A stretch of 64,000 nt of DNA from Armigeres subalbatus (taxonomy: Eukaryota; Arthropoda; Insecta; Diptera; Culicidae). Positions 24,801-39,800 of this stretch are shown here, one piece after another. The position numbers and the translations under genes were made by a program. The notes beneath the pieces are model-generated. The model was not told where the DNA came from, did no database searches, and was given only the letters and a program-made list of their open reading frames with translations. Location: contig NC_085139.1 of NCBI RefSeq assembly GCF_024139115.2, positions 10,821,533 through 10,885,532 on the forward strand, given 5' to 3'. Every line of letters starts with the position of its first letter. The first letter of the stretch is position 1.

Positions 24801-27800
24801 TTAATTTGGCACTGTCGCATATTTTCGTAATACAGTTATGCGATCAACCGCACATTTTGCAACAAGAAACACATATCGTTATACGAACTGCATAGCGATT
24901 ACACGCACTCCGTTAAGTTAAAAAAAATTAGTAGATTTAACAATCACGTAGAAAAAAAACACTAAACCTTTTTTTTCTACAGAAAGCTAAATTGAATCAT
25001 TAGCTGAATAATAATGTTGTGTAGGATGGACCGAGATCGGCCACAGTGGTAGCCAGGTTTGTATTCTTAAATCTTCACATCCATTTGTTTCTCGTCAGAG
25101 CAGCCAAGTACTCCTTCATTCATAGACTCCACTATCCACATTCAGATCCATATTTTCCATATACCATAGTAGATATAATAATTCCAAACCATGAGCTGCG
25201 GGTCGACCGAGCAGCACATGGAAACACTCGGCATTGCAATTTCCACTTGTCGGTCCATTATTTATGGGTTTATTACCCTTCCTCCGCAGCCAGCCAACAA
25301 ACGGAGATAATCTGATTTCGTGTTTCCTCTCTTTTCCACGCTGCGGCTGTCAACAATGGCGGCAACATTGTTTTCGCCCTCGGAACCCATCTCCCCGGCC
25401 AACGCGCTTGAACTGTGCGACCCACCCGAGAACAGCAGTCGTCATTTTTCACAATTACTGTTTACATAGAAGATATCAACGATAATGATCCCGAATTTAT
25501 CAATCTACCGTATGCGATCACGCTGGACGAATCAACGCCAATTGAGACGGTGGTGTTTAATAGAATTAAGGCAATTGATCGTGATAAGCCAAACACGCCG
25601 AATTCCGACATTGAGTACGCGATCGCGCCGAAGCAGATCAAGAGCGGCGACTTCCCGTTTCGTCTGGAGAGCTCCCAGAAGCCGAAGCTGATCCTCCAGC
25701 GGCCGCTCGACTACGACACCGGGCTGCACTCGATGAATGTGCTGGTGATTGCGAGCGACCGTGGGAACCCACCGCGCACGGCCAACGCAACCGTTCGGGT
25801 GACGGTCCGGGACGTGGACGACTTGTCGCCGATCTTCACCCGGGCCATTTATCGCACCAAGCTGAAGGAGTCGTTTCCGATTACGGTAATTGCGGTGGTT
25901 CTGATTTGAGCGCGATGACGAGGCGGGTCTGATGTGTGTGATTGTGCGTTTCGTTTCAGGGCAAGCCCATTCACCAGGCGGTGCCTTTTGATCCTCCGAT
26001 CGGGGCGTTCGATCAGGACTCGTTGAATGCGACGCTGGTCTACAGCATAATTGGCGGTAATGAGCGAAAATTGTTCTGGATGTCACCGGAAACGGGCGTG
26101 ATCTTCCTCCAGAAGGAGATAGATTTGGAGGCGGAGAGTCTGCCAGACAACACAATGGTGCTGCAGATCGAGGCGAGGCAAACAAATAGTCCGTCACGGA
26201 GTTCTTTGGCAAGGTAAGTGTTTCACAAATTGATTAGTTGATTATGTTCTAACTGGCCTTGATTCAATTAGGGTGGAAATGGAGATCATTGATCTGAACG
26301 ACAATCTTCCTGAATTTGAGGTTGATCTCTACAACATATCGATCATCGAAAATCTTCCGAAGGGCTTTAGCATTCTTCAGGTGAACGCGATCGATCGCGA
26401 TCAAGGTGAGAATGCTGAGTTCTACTACTACTTGGGAGCGGAGGACCCCAAAGGAGCGTTTGTTATTGATCACATGTCTGGTTGGATTGTGGTAAATGAT
26501 GAAACATTCCTCGATAAGGAGGCTCGCAATTCGCTTCATATGACGGTTAATGCCATGGAACGGATAGAGCAAGTTGATCGTAGTCGCAATTATGGAACTG
26601 TACAGGTGGAGATCACTTTGTTGGACACAAACGACAACACTCCTGAGTTCGAGCAGGGAACTTTGTACGAATTTAAAGCGAATTGTAGTGCTGCCGTTGG
26701 AAGTAAAGTGGGGTCCATCAAAGCTCTTGACCCGGATGATATGGGTAACGGTCAGATTCAGTATCACATAAAAAACGTTCGACCAAATCTGGCGATCCCC
26801 TTCAAGCTTGATCCAGACACGGGAGACATTAAGGTGACAGAGACATTGACGTACGGAAAGATTGCATTTTTTGTCGAAGCACGCGATCAACCACAAAACC
26901 CATCCGAATCACGATTCAATGTGGCTTTGGTTACGATCGATATCGTGTGTCAATCAATCGAAGAAATCGAGTTCATTGGGGCTCCGTACGAATTCTGGGT
27001 AGGAGCGGATGCACCAATTGGAGCATCTGTAGGACAAATACGCACCACATTTGACTCGAATACGGAAGAAGAGATCTTTTTTGATCTCCTCCATTCTTAC
27101 CCAGAAGGAGTACCCTTCGCGATTGAAGAACGATCCGGAATTGTGACGGTGATTGAGGTTCTTGACAAGTTCGACAGACGTTGTTACGAATTTGAAACGG
27201 TTGTATCATATCTGCCGAACGCCGAAGGTAAAAATCTTGACCAACTGACTCCCGAAGCGTACAACAATTTGGAGAAGATAATCGTTACGAACGTTACCAT
27301 TCACGTCATCAAGAACAACTTCATGCTTCTCAGAGGGACTAATTCAACCCCCATCGAGTTTAAGATCAAGGAAAACAAACCAAATACGATTATTGGACAG
27401 CTCAAGTTCCAGGACTTCCAAGAGCAATGCGAAGCCGACGAAAAAGGAATTCCTCCGTTGATTTCGGTACGAGGCGATCGCAACCGCAGTGACCGGCAGG
27501 TTTTCAATCTCAATGGTAAGAATCGGACCCGCTACGGTCGGAGATTTATTCGAGAAGTAGCCACGGATTACGTTCAACTGTACCCATTGGTTGCCTTCGA
27601 TGCCATTTACACAACGAATGTGACAACCAGAAAGGCAAGAAATTCCAGATACTCTCGCAACCCGACTAGTGGAGTTCAATATTCGCTGGTCAATAGCTAT
27701 GACGTTGCGGAAACCATCCGCCTCACGAACGATGGCAAACTGATGACCGTGAAGGGTCTTGATCGCGAGAAGCAAGACCTGATCAAAGTGACGATCATCG

Positions 27801-30800
27801 CGGAGTACTTCTATAAGCATCGCACTTTCGCCGGCATCTACCAGGTTGTAATCCTGGTGGAAGATGAAAACGATAACCCACCAAAGTTCAATCAGCCCTA
27901 CTTCTTGGGGGTGATCGCGGAAAATTCCCCCATAGGAACGGAAATTGTCCTAAATAATCCGATCATCATAACCGATCAGGACATCGGCGTAAACTCCGAG
28001 TACGAACTGATCCTATCGGGTGAGTCGAATTCCTTCGCGGCACAGTTCTCCAATTCCACCCTTTCGAACTACAACAAAACTGTGGCGCACATTTTCAAGA
28101 ATCTTCAGATCGCCAACCTCGATTCCAGCGAAGTGCTCAATCGACGTGTTGATTTTCGGTCGAAGCCTTTCGAGGGGATAAATGGATCGACCCCGCATTA
28201 CAACATCCTCTTCATGGGACCGAACAAGCTCGATCGCGAGGAGATCGACAGCCTGAATCTGAAAATGGTGGCCACCGATCGGGACAGTTTGACCTCGGAG
28301 GTGGAGCTGCGGATTCTGATCTTGGACGTGAACGACAATCCGCCGATTTTCGATAAGATCGCAATTTTCCGCAAGAGTAAGTGCGAGATGTTGGAGAATC
28401 TGAGCGATCTGGAGTTGTACTATCTGGACGAGTTGGAGACGGAAGTGTTGCCCGAGTTCATGGAGATGGAGAAGAATGGCGGTCGGTTGAGCTACGGTGT
28501 TGACAGTTTGTTCGAGATGGTGCAATCGGCTCCGTACGTGGGGATGCCCCGGTTGCTTGACGGGCAGGCGATGTTGGGGAATCGATCATTGGTTATGAAG
28601 AGGAAGCTGTACAAACCGAAAGCACGGCTGCGAACGGGCACGAGGAATACCAGGGCGATAAGCAAACAGTCCGGGTTGAGATTTAGTCTTCCGGAGAATG
28701 TGGAGGTCGGGAAGGTGATTCTGAAACTGACCGCTAGCGATGATGACTTTGACAAGAACTCGAAGGTGTTTTATGAAATCGTGAATCAGGAGGAGATTCC
28801 TGTGAAGAATAGGAGCAGTTATTTTAAGATTGATCGATCGAGCGGGGAACTGAAGGCGGTGAAACGGTTGCCACCGGAGACGGAGATCAGATTGAATATT
28901 TCAGCAAAAGATGTTGGTGGATTGACGGACGTGATTAGTTTGGAGTTCAAGATCTACGATGTGAATGACAATTCTCCGGTGTTCGAACAGCAGTGGTACA
29001 CGTTCAAGGTTGACGAGGGAAGTTATCCGATCACTGGGAAGAACATTGGTAAGGTGCGAGCGACTGACGAAGATCTGGGAATGAACGGGAACGTGTCATA
29101 TCTTCTGCTGGCAGAGGATGATGCAAAAATTCCGTTTTCAATATCACCATTAGAAGGCACAATTCGTGTTTCCGGCGAAATCGATCGAGAATCGATTGCG
29201 TCTTACCATTTCAAAGTGTTGGCGTCGGATAACAATTTTGACCTGAAACTGTCCGCAATGGTGGATGTTGAGGTTATCGTACTGGACAAGAACGATAACA
29301 GTCCGGAGTTCACCACCTACGATGAACTGCATTATGATCGCAGTAGCATTAAACGACTTCCCGTTTATGTGTCGTACATCAACGTAAATTCCAAACCGGG
29401 AACCTTCGTCAAACAGGTTCAGGCGAAGGATAATGACTTCGCCGAAAATGGAAACGGATTGGTGATCTTTTCCCTGACTGGTCAAAGCGATCTTCTGCAG
29501 TTCAGTATCGATCCCAAGGACGGAGTTATTACCACGGCAACCAAATTCATCCCACCGACGAATCGGAAGACCTATCAGCACATAAACGTGACGATAGTTG
29601 CCTCCGACTTTGGAACACCTCCACGATCGAGTAGTGCCCTGTTGATCGTCAACCTTCAGGGCGATCCGGAGAGGATGAACGCGGTCGAGGAGCGAGTTCC
29701 TCTATTTCCGTACAAATACTATGAATTGGAATTACGCGAAAACGAGCATGCCCCCAAAATAGCTCTGAACATCAGCCTTAACAAAAAATATGCAAAGGAT
29801 AATTTCCGGTGGACAATCGTCAATGACGATAACGGCGACAAATTCCGGATCGATGAAAATAATGGATCTCTTTGGTTGCTACAGCCATTGGATCGGGAAG
29901 AACAGGATTCCTACGAGATCAAAATCAAGGTGGATAGACTCAAGTCTCGAGAAAGCCGAAACATTCCAAGTGTGTTGTACGCACTGGAGAATCCAGTAAA
30001 AAAGAAGACCCACAAACTGCACGACAACGAGGTGGAGATCCTGATCAAAGTGATGGACGTGAACGACAATGCACCGATCTTCCGAGACAATGATGGACCG
30101 ATTATTGCGGTTGTCCCTGATCGAGCTAACTACGGGTACTCGGTGCTGAAGGTCGAAGCCTTTGACGAGGATGCCGGAAGCAATGGCGACATCCGTTATT
30201 CGCTGCTAAACGAACCGGCCAGACTGTTCGACGTGGATGCTTTGACGGGGCAGATCCGACTGCTGAGTTCGTTGGTCAATTTCCAGGACCGAGTCTTTGG
30301 ATTCGATGTCAAGGCAACGGATCGAGTAGGCGCCGACGACGGTCAGTCGACCATTGCCAACGTCTTTGTTTACGTGCTAAACTCGATGCAAGAGGTGCGT
30401 CTAATAATGGCCGGCCTCCCCGTGGAGGTGGAAAAACAGATGGGAATGATTACGGCCAGTTTGAGTCTTGCCACCGGGTACGACGTGCGGATACGTGCCT
30501 TGGAAAGCAACAACAAAGTGGACGAAGCGTAAGTTTTTGTGACATTTTTTAGCAATCACAGGTTAATGATAGAAACATTTCGGTTTCAGCACAAACTTGT
30601 ACCTGTATGCCATCGATCGGAAGTCCAATTCCCTGGTGGAAATGGCGGAACTTCAGAGGTAAATTTATCACCAATATTAGATTCACAATTTTCATCATCA
30701 AACACTGTTTTTCACCGAAGGTCCCTCGCATCGCTGGATATGGCTAATTTGAAGCCAAATTTGCCCATCATCGAACTGACGGAGCTGACGCTGAGTGCGC

Positions 30801-33800
30801 TGGAACCGCACCCCTACGACGCCGGCATGAAGGGAATCGAACTGGCCACGGTCGTTATCGGGGGGCTGATTTTCGCTGGAGGAACAGCGACGGCCCTGTG
30901 CATCGCATGCGCCCGGTACCGACGGTAAGTAGTTGATTAACTTTTTCCTTTTTTTCCTATTGGTTGTATGCAAGTAGCGCTATGCATATAAGTAGGCCAT
31001 GGCAGTACTGGTTTTCTTTCGCTCAAGAAAGTGTGTTGCATCCAAGTAGGTCATTTAATGCTTGAAAAAGATTCTTATTGGATTTTTGTGCACTTTAAAT
31101 GGAAATTGTCATAGTTTTTATTTATTCGAGATTATTTTGAAACAATCAATCAAGCGATATTAACTCATGAATTCCGTTTTCGTTTCTTTTCTAGCGGAAT
31201 GTATAGCAACTATTTATATTAATTGAGCGATTGCATCAAAAAAGCATGAAGCACCACCATAAAAAAATCATAACCATCCTAACAATTGGCTTATCATATG
31301 AGTAAGGAGTAACTAACTGTTATTAACATGCCATGAACCGTATATGTAGAACAGAATTTTGAAACTTTGAGGACTGATAGATCGTTTAAGGGTTAGTATG
31401 TGTAAGAAAAGTATTCGCGAAGCATGGAGGCAAAGAAACACATAATTTTAAGAATGATAAGGTAGCTTGAATGATCTGTTCTATTCATGCTCAAACATGA
31501 AACATGCTCATAATAGACGGAATAATACGAAATAATTATTCCGTCTATTATGAGCATGTTTCAAAAACATTTAAATTTCCAAGATCATTTAAACATAGTG
31601 ATATAAATAAACAACATACGCCATAAAATGAATGACTTTATCTCACAGGGGAATTATTAATGGACATTCCATTTCTTAAAATGATAAAATTTATTTCGCA
31701 ACATCAATTCTTACTCAACTATTCTAACTTATTACATAACGCCTTATGGATAAGAAGAATCCGTCATTCTTCTGCGGAGAGTTAAAACCTTTGTTTTGTT
31801 TGAGAAATAGGAAATAACGTTTGAACTCTTCAATATATTTCTAAAGTCAAATGAATCGGATGAGGGATTGACATGTCTGTTTTCGCATATTAAATCTGGG
31901 TTAGATTAGTCAGATTATCTTTTGCACCACTTTAATTAACTCTTTCTTTGTCATGGTAACAGAATGAACTTTTGCATCTTTTACACATTCTAATGCAAAC
32001 TGCTTTAATCATGTTTTTTGTAAACATAGTAAAACGATTGAAAACAATCAAGTAACTATTGTTTTACAATCAAAAACTTATTTTTCGTTTTCCACTAATT
32101 TTTGTTACGACAAAAAACGTTTGATGCGAAAATTATTTTAAGCTTTTAGTGGAATATATTTACTTGTCACGCCTTTGTACAATACCATTTAATTTCACTA
32201 CTTTAATAAAGTAGTGGAATTAAATGGAATTGTACAAAGTCGTCTTATGACAAGGAAAAAACTTTTGTTCTAGCGTTTAGCGATTTTTTAAAAGACATAT
32301 CTTCTTTCCTTAAAGGTGATTACATGAAATTTTAAAAAAGTTGTTGGAAGCAATGGGTTAGTAGTGTAGTTCGCTTGTGGATAACTTTCAAATAAAGTTG
32401 AAGGTTTTGTAATGTTTATGCAAAAGAAGTTTATAGAAAAATGTTTACGAGATAAAATCTGAAGCTAAACCAACAAGGCATTAAGGAACTCGTTCTTGGA
32501 CTGTTTTATTTTGGTGTGTATTTTAAGCATGCGCATTTCGTTCATCGCATTTCTAAAACCGTACACAAGGTGGAAGCACGTAAATAACTTGAACAGAACA
32601 TTTCATGCCTACTTGGATGGTTGAATTTCAAATTAGCAACATGAATCTAATCGTTTCAACAAAAATAATAAGTCACGTTCAAATTAAACCGATAATACTG
32701 AATCCACAAATCGACGCCACAATATTTAATTCGCGGCCACATCCTTCCGACCTTGGTTCGACCCGTAGTTCGCTGTACTCCTACCTTCTTGTACTGGATC
32801 TGAAGCGAACACCATTTGTACAGGTTTGCTGTCAGGCATTCTTGAATCATGTCCTGTGCATCGTATCCTTCTGCAGAGCTGGCATACTACTCCTCAGAGT
32901 AGTCGAAATGTGTGTGACTTTCGCACTCCTGAAAAAGATCGGTCTCAATCATCGCATCGCTCATTTTTTCTCTTCCTCAACGCAGTGAGGCCTCTTTGTG
33001 TTTTAACTCTGCAGCGAATGTATTTGGCAGGCACAAAGAGTTGAGGATAAATTATGAAAACAACACTGTTTTCCTCAATGAGTTTTGATAGAACGATGAA
33101 TTGAATAAAATGCAAGTAAACATTGCTAAAGGTAAACGTAACTGTTAGTACTAGAGGAACTGCTCTGTTTTCCATCTCACTGAATATATATTCAACTCAT
33201 CGCGAAACAAAGATATACGGCACCAATTAACTCGCTTCTTTTTGCTAACATGCGTGCTCACTGGTGAAAAAATTACAAAATATAAGAGAAATCATATACC
33301 TTTGCATTGCTTCTCGTGGGATGAATATCGGAGCTATGAGATGAAGTCCAGGAGCTGTAACTCTATTTATGTGAAACAAGATAATAATAAAGTCAGAAAT
33401 TTATTCAAAGTTTTTAACAAAAATATATTTTGGAACTTTGACTATTTTGAGGGCAGCCCAAAAATTGTCCATTAAAACAGATGAAATTGTCCTTAAACAA
33501 TTGAAAAATGCTGATCATTTTTCCTTAAATGATTGAACAAATTTCCTTGAAATATATAAAATGCTCCGTAAACATTTGAAAAGTGTACCGTAGAAACGAA
33601 AAAAATATACCGTAAACAATTGAAAATGCTCCTTAGAAAAACAAAGATTTGCTATTTAACAATAATTTAAGGAAAAATTATCAGTTTTTTAAGGAGCATT
33701 TTTCAATTGTTTAAGGATAATCATGATTGTTTCATGATGCATTTATCATTTTCCCGTTTTGAAATACTTTTGTCACTTGTTTCAGCTAACCTGTATGCTC

Positions 33801-36800
33801 AATTGCTCATTGCTGAAAAACATCACAAAAGATAGACCCAACAAAAAATTTATGTTGAATAAGTTTATTTTTAGGCTGGAAAAGACAATATTTGTTTAAA
33901 TAAGCGCTCTATCAGCTTTAAATGTTTGTTGGGGAAACTTGTCAATTTATTTTATTTTTTTGCTTAATTTATTTGTTTTAATATGATGCATAGCAAGATT
34001 ACTAAAGCATGTTGTATGCTCTCCTCTTCATGTCTTACTTCTTGTTCTTCATGTTGAAGTATCAAATTTATTCCTAAAATATTCCTATCCTTTGATAGAA
34101 TTGTCACAAGTCTAAGAACACAATTACAAAATCGATTTGAGCCACTTTGAAACTTTGTCCAATTTAGCTGAATTTTTTACAGAAAGCATATCACATTTAG
34201 CAAAAGCGATTATGAGCTGACCTGTCCCGTTGACCACAGGCATTCAGGTGGGCGCTGATATCAAGAACGGCATGAGAAACAGAACAATTCTAAAATGATA
34301 TGGAAATGCTAATATCATCTTCCAAACTCGGACGTACATGTTCATGATAGCATTAGGGGGCAGAAGGAAGGTCGTGATATGTGCCATCACAGGCATGAAG
34401 AATGTTTTTCAAATCGACTTCTATAAAACATTCTTCATGCCTGCAATATTTGACGGAACTATCAATTCTATACTTTCGCCTCTAATGCTATCATGAACAT
34501 GTACGTCCGAGTTTGGAAGATGATATTAGCATTTCCATATCATTGTAAATCGTTTAACTTCACGTAGAAGTAACACACACGAAATCATTAATTTAGCAGA
34601 ACAATTCTATTAGTTACAGGGCCAATTGGGTTGTTTAGGGGTATATATGTTTTTACATATTCTGAATCTGCATAAAAAACTGAGCCTAACCTCAATTTTT
34701 CAGAATTTTTGGAGCCCCGGAACAATTTTGAATATGGATTTTAAATTTATATGGGACTAAAAATTTGTTCTTATCCTGCATGGGCCAACTGTCATTCTAT
34801 GAATGTTAGTGTCATTCTATCGATTGAAATGGCTTATTGTTTGCTATACAAAAATGAAAATAAAAGGTTTACAAGCAAAATAAAATTATGTTGGAGATCA
34901 GAAATGCATGCTCTTTATGTTAAACTATAAAAAACCTCATATTTTTCTCTGCTCAACAACCCAATTAAGGACAAACCGACTACAAAGTCTAAAGGACGAT
35001 ATTTTAAGTAATCTAAATCATTCAAAGATTTTTTGTTTACCGTCCTATTTCCAAATTTCGAAGGGCTTTCTTGATCTAATGACTTATACCGGGGTTGGAG
35101 TAAGGGCTGGGACGCTTTTTTGCGTGTAGTTACGAGTTCAATGATAAAAATGGGAAACTGCTGAATATACAAAGGGCAGAGATACTTTACCTTGTTAAAA
35201 TTACTTTGGTTATCATTTCTCAAGGCTCTCGGAGATTAGCAAAATGTATCTGCAATACAAACAATACAGTACAACAGCGCTAGGATTGAGGATTATTGAA
35301 CCTTCAGCAATTGCCAACCTATTCTGGATGTTTTTACAAATTCCATATGAGGAGCCAAAAATACCCATGATTCTGCAAGGTTACTTACATATTTTACTAT
35401 GCAAACGCTTCAAAACTTTGTAGGGGGGAAACTATCAAATACTTCATGTTATTTGAAGCACCTTCAATCTTTTTAATCTTACTTTTAGGTGAGATTCAAA
35501 ATGTTTGAATGTAAACTATTACGCCTTTTTCTTAGTGAAATGGGAGCGCTCAAAAAATATTTCTCCAAGGGCGCCAGGAATCCACGCTACGGCTCTGTAG
35601 ATACCTCTCAAAATTATGAATAGGTCTAATAAATATGAAACCGGATAATTAAGCCTGCACACTTAGTTTTTTTCGCCGAGATCTCAGCATACCTATTTTG
35701 TTTATTTCCCGAGGTGGGCACCACCGGGTTTCAGCAAATATGATTTTTGCCGAGATCTCAGTAAAAGTGACGTTTCGGTTGCTGAGATACGGCAAATGTT
35801 TTGAGAATCAGTAATAAAACAAAATTTTCTTCTGAAGTTCAGTTTTGATGCTTACTGAGCTACAGCAGTGCCCAATTTTGCCGAGCTCAAAATAGAAAAA
35901 GTTAGTGTGTGTGACTTATACAGCAAATAGGGTAAATGATGTATCTTGGACAAGCGCAGGACATTCATTAGAAAATATATCGAGATTGAATAGTATAAAA
36001 CAATTGAAAACCACTAGGTTCATCCAAATACATAACCTATGATAGTCTTGTGTCTCCATTACCCAATTTTTGAGTAAATTACGTTTACTAGGTGTAAACT
36101 GTGATATACTGCCAACTGAAATATTTTCTTTTTGGACATCAAATATATAATTTCGACATGGAAAATGCATATATTTTGGACAGAGTCATTTTCTCCTAAT
36201 TTAAAAATGGCCACCTACAGATCTCAATGGTATGACTTACCTACACGTATCCACATTCATTTAAATGCATTTATTTGCTTAACTGACATAGGGTAGAGAA
36301 CCATTTGGGCAGCACCCCCTTTTCCCGTCAGCAACGTTCATTACTCGAGCGCATTACAACCGAATTACTTGTTTTTTGATATCTAGCGATGTACAAACAA
36401 TCAAGCCATTTGGTTGGAACGCGGTCGAGTTATTAACGTTGCGGACGGGAATAGGGGGTGCTGCCCAAATGGTCCCGCTCCCTAGATTAAACCAGAAATT
36501 GACATTGTTTCGCAATCTTATCGATATCATTGAAAGCAGCCAATTGGCAATTAATGGTTCATCCATGTACTGTACATGGGGTGACCAATAAATGTCTGAT
36601 ACATAAAAACATAACTTCATTTTGGTCACTCCTTTTCCATCCGTCTCAAGTTCATGTTAAGCGATTGGAATATGTTAGTAACTCAATTACAATCAAACTT
36701 TGGCCGCAGGACCTCAAGATTGCCGTTTCAACCAATTTAAACGTATTTCAGGTGCATGTTACGAAGAGTCCTATAATGCATGTTCTCCTGCATACTAGCG

Positions 36801-39800
36801 TCCAGCAGGCACTTTGGTAGATAGCTTTACATTTTAGATAATTTTAAAGATAAATAATAGTTGATTTGTAAATTCTCATCAGAAGCCGCTAGAGTTGAGG
36901 TAAAAGTATGCAATGATCATACTTTCGATGAAAAATTCCCTACACATTATCTAAAATGGATCGAAGAAGCTCAGGCTTGTCCAAAATATGTACATGTCCA
37001 AAATATATCATTTACCCTATTTGCTGAGAATGAAGGTACGTGCTAACTTCCAGTGCATATATCCTCGTAGAATCAAAGCATTGTTGAAAATTCTGAGCAC
37101 CATAGAATTTGAAGATTTGAACATTATTCTATCTATCTTGATAACGAAACAATCATATGCCTTTGGCTAGAAGATCTGGAGTGAGGAGCAAAAATTAGTA
37201 AAATATAACTAAGAGGTCATCCACATAGTACGTCACGCTTCTAGAGAGGAGGGGGTGGGTTCAAAACAGCGTGACGATTCATACAAAAAGTTTAGTAGTT
37301 TAATACTATAAGTGTGACGATGAAGGGAGGGGAATTTGAAAATCGCCAATTTCTGCGTGATGTACTTTATGGATATTCTTAATCGGTATTTAAGACTAGG
37401 TTGTAATAATACTAATATTTGAATCAAATTAACAAGAAAGCTGTAGACAACATTTTCCGGAATGTTCGGAAAACTATTACACATCCTGAAATCTTTCTCT
37501 GAAATAGAAGCCCCAGTCACGGGTTTTTGTTTGTTTGCCGTCGAAACACTGATCCACCCTACCTTCAGAATAATGTTAACGGCCGTACGAAAGTTTTCAT
37601 ACAGTTTTCATTGCAATACACTTTCCATTTTGCACAATACTTCTTCTTCTTCTTCTTCAATGGCTCTACATTCCAATTGGAACTTGGCCTACTTTTCAAC
37701 TTAGTATTCTATTAGCATTTCCTCAGTTATTAATTGAAAGCTTTTCTATGCCCGCCATTGCATGAGTATGTATCTTGTGTGACAAGTACATTGGATACAC
37801 TATGCCCAGGGTGTCGAGAATATGTCCAACCCGAAAACATCCTAGACCAGACCGAGAATCGAACAGGCCATCTTCGGATTGGCAATCCTACGCCTTTGCT
37901 CGCAATACTTTGAAACATTATTTTACAAAAGATCCATTAGTTACCCTAGCAAAAATTTATCATTTTCAATTCCCCTCTCGCCTATGTGCTATTTGCCTTT
38001 CTAAGTGAGACCTTTTTTCAAATCGAAATATTTTTGTTCTCCAAAGTATTTCTGTTAGCATCATCGAAAACAATATCGTTTTGATGAATATTACACGAAG
38101 TGGCACAATTTTTTGTAGGCTCAACTCTCACCGGAATGATTCTATCACTCCTCGGCTGCGTCCTCACTTACCGTGTTAGTTTTGCGTCACTCTCTGTGGT
38201 GTGTATTAAAATCTCCTCATTGTGCACAGTGTGTGGGGAAATGCCAGCTCTGCCTGCTAGTTACCTCCTGGATACTGAGTCTGCCATAGAGCTGGCCGAC
38301 CTCGTGGTTCGTGATTCGTCGCAATGGACTGATTGACATAACGTCTGCGATCAGCAATGGTCCAGAAAAGACTAGTTTACTCAACACCTTAAGAGCACCC
38401 TTGTCTGTCGTAACCACCTGAACTAATTGATACAGATTTGCCATCCGTTAAAATGTTCGATAGATGATGTTTATAATAAACAAGTTGTTCGGATCAGTTG
38501 AAAAACGTACCCAGGCTGCAACAATCGCCCCTCCGGATGACATTTTCTAGTGCAATATTGATCAAGCACGAAAGTTCATAGCGTTATCGTAGTTCCCGGT
38601 GTTTCCGCCCGCAATCTTCGTACAGTTTTGCATCAGTCTTGTTAGCTTTCTGAGAAAGTTGTACTCATTCATGATTTTTCTCTATGTGGTCTATTGTGTT
38701 GCGCCTAGAAACTGACAAACAGATGTTGCGCAGACACCTGATAATTTTTCATGAACGCATTCACTATAAATGAAGGACGGCTGAAGATGATCTAGGGTAT
38801 CAATTAGTAAGCGGCATTTAAAATACCGGTTGTTCTGTTTCCCAGATTATATCTATCAGCATGTTTAGACAAGTGTCTAGCTTTTCCGTACACATCTTGA
38901 ATCTTAATGAGTTCAGCTCTGGATACCATCCCTATCACCTCACCGTCGTTCAAGAGTTCTTTTACAGTCCTGGCTTCACATTTCGATTACCTTACATTCG
39001 ACCCACCACTGCCCTTGAACGTCTCGACTGGCAGCACAAAGCTTTTGCGGAATGCGTTAAGCTTCTGATAGCCTTGAAAACAGCCTGATCCATCTCTTCA
39101 TACCCCGCGTTTACAGGAAGCGTTTCTTCCCGAAAGAGGCGTGTTTGCCATCACGTCTATAGTGTTCTACGTTCTACCGAGTCTCTTGTCGCAGTGTGGC
39201 TGCTTGCCTGCATTCCTCTTCGAGTCAGACCGCATCGTGCTTTCGTGCTGTGCGGTTCTTTCTCTCTTTGCGGAAGGAAGTTTTTAATACTACCCGAAGC
39301 TATTTTAATTTCAACGGTGCTTCTTAGCGCTATTTGTACCCACTGATCTCGTTACGATCTTTGCAAGGACCCGTGCCTTCGTTTTACGTTGGACCCGTTT
39401 GCGGAAGTAAAATTCCGACAAGCGGTGGTAATCCTGCAGGGACACCGTTCTGGGAAAAAAACCTCTTAGAAGGTCACGTCTCCACGCTCAGCAATGAGTA
39501 TTAACAAAAACAAGAGGAAGGGGAGTCTCTGAATTATCCACTTCCTTCAAAGAAACAAGGTTTCAAGACCGTCCTGCCGAAGCGCGGAAAAATAGAAGGA
39601 AGCTGGAGAATTCAGATATTCCTTCTAACTCTAATATCGGAAATAATTCTTCTCCAATCGAACTGAGCAATCAGTTCGATTTGATTAATGATGAAATTGA
39701 GCAAATCGAATATACCTCTAGCCCAGGTGATTCGATTCATGCGAAAAGCAAAGGATTCCGCCAATTGTGGTATCTGTTGCCGAGTTTTCTGGCTTCCGGA

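Noticed and set aside
25532..28525. Several long minus-strand frames (25532-26212, 26264-26896, 28013-28525)
   Set aside because: They are antisense shadows of cadherin exons with strong plus-strand domain matches.
32605..32988. 127-codon frame in the large cadherin intron
   Set aside because: No domain, no splice context matching the cadherin phases, and low-complexity composition.
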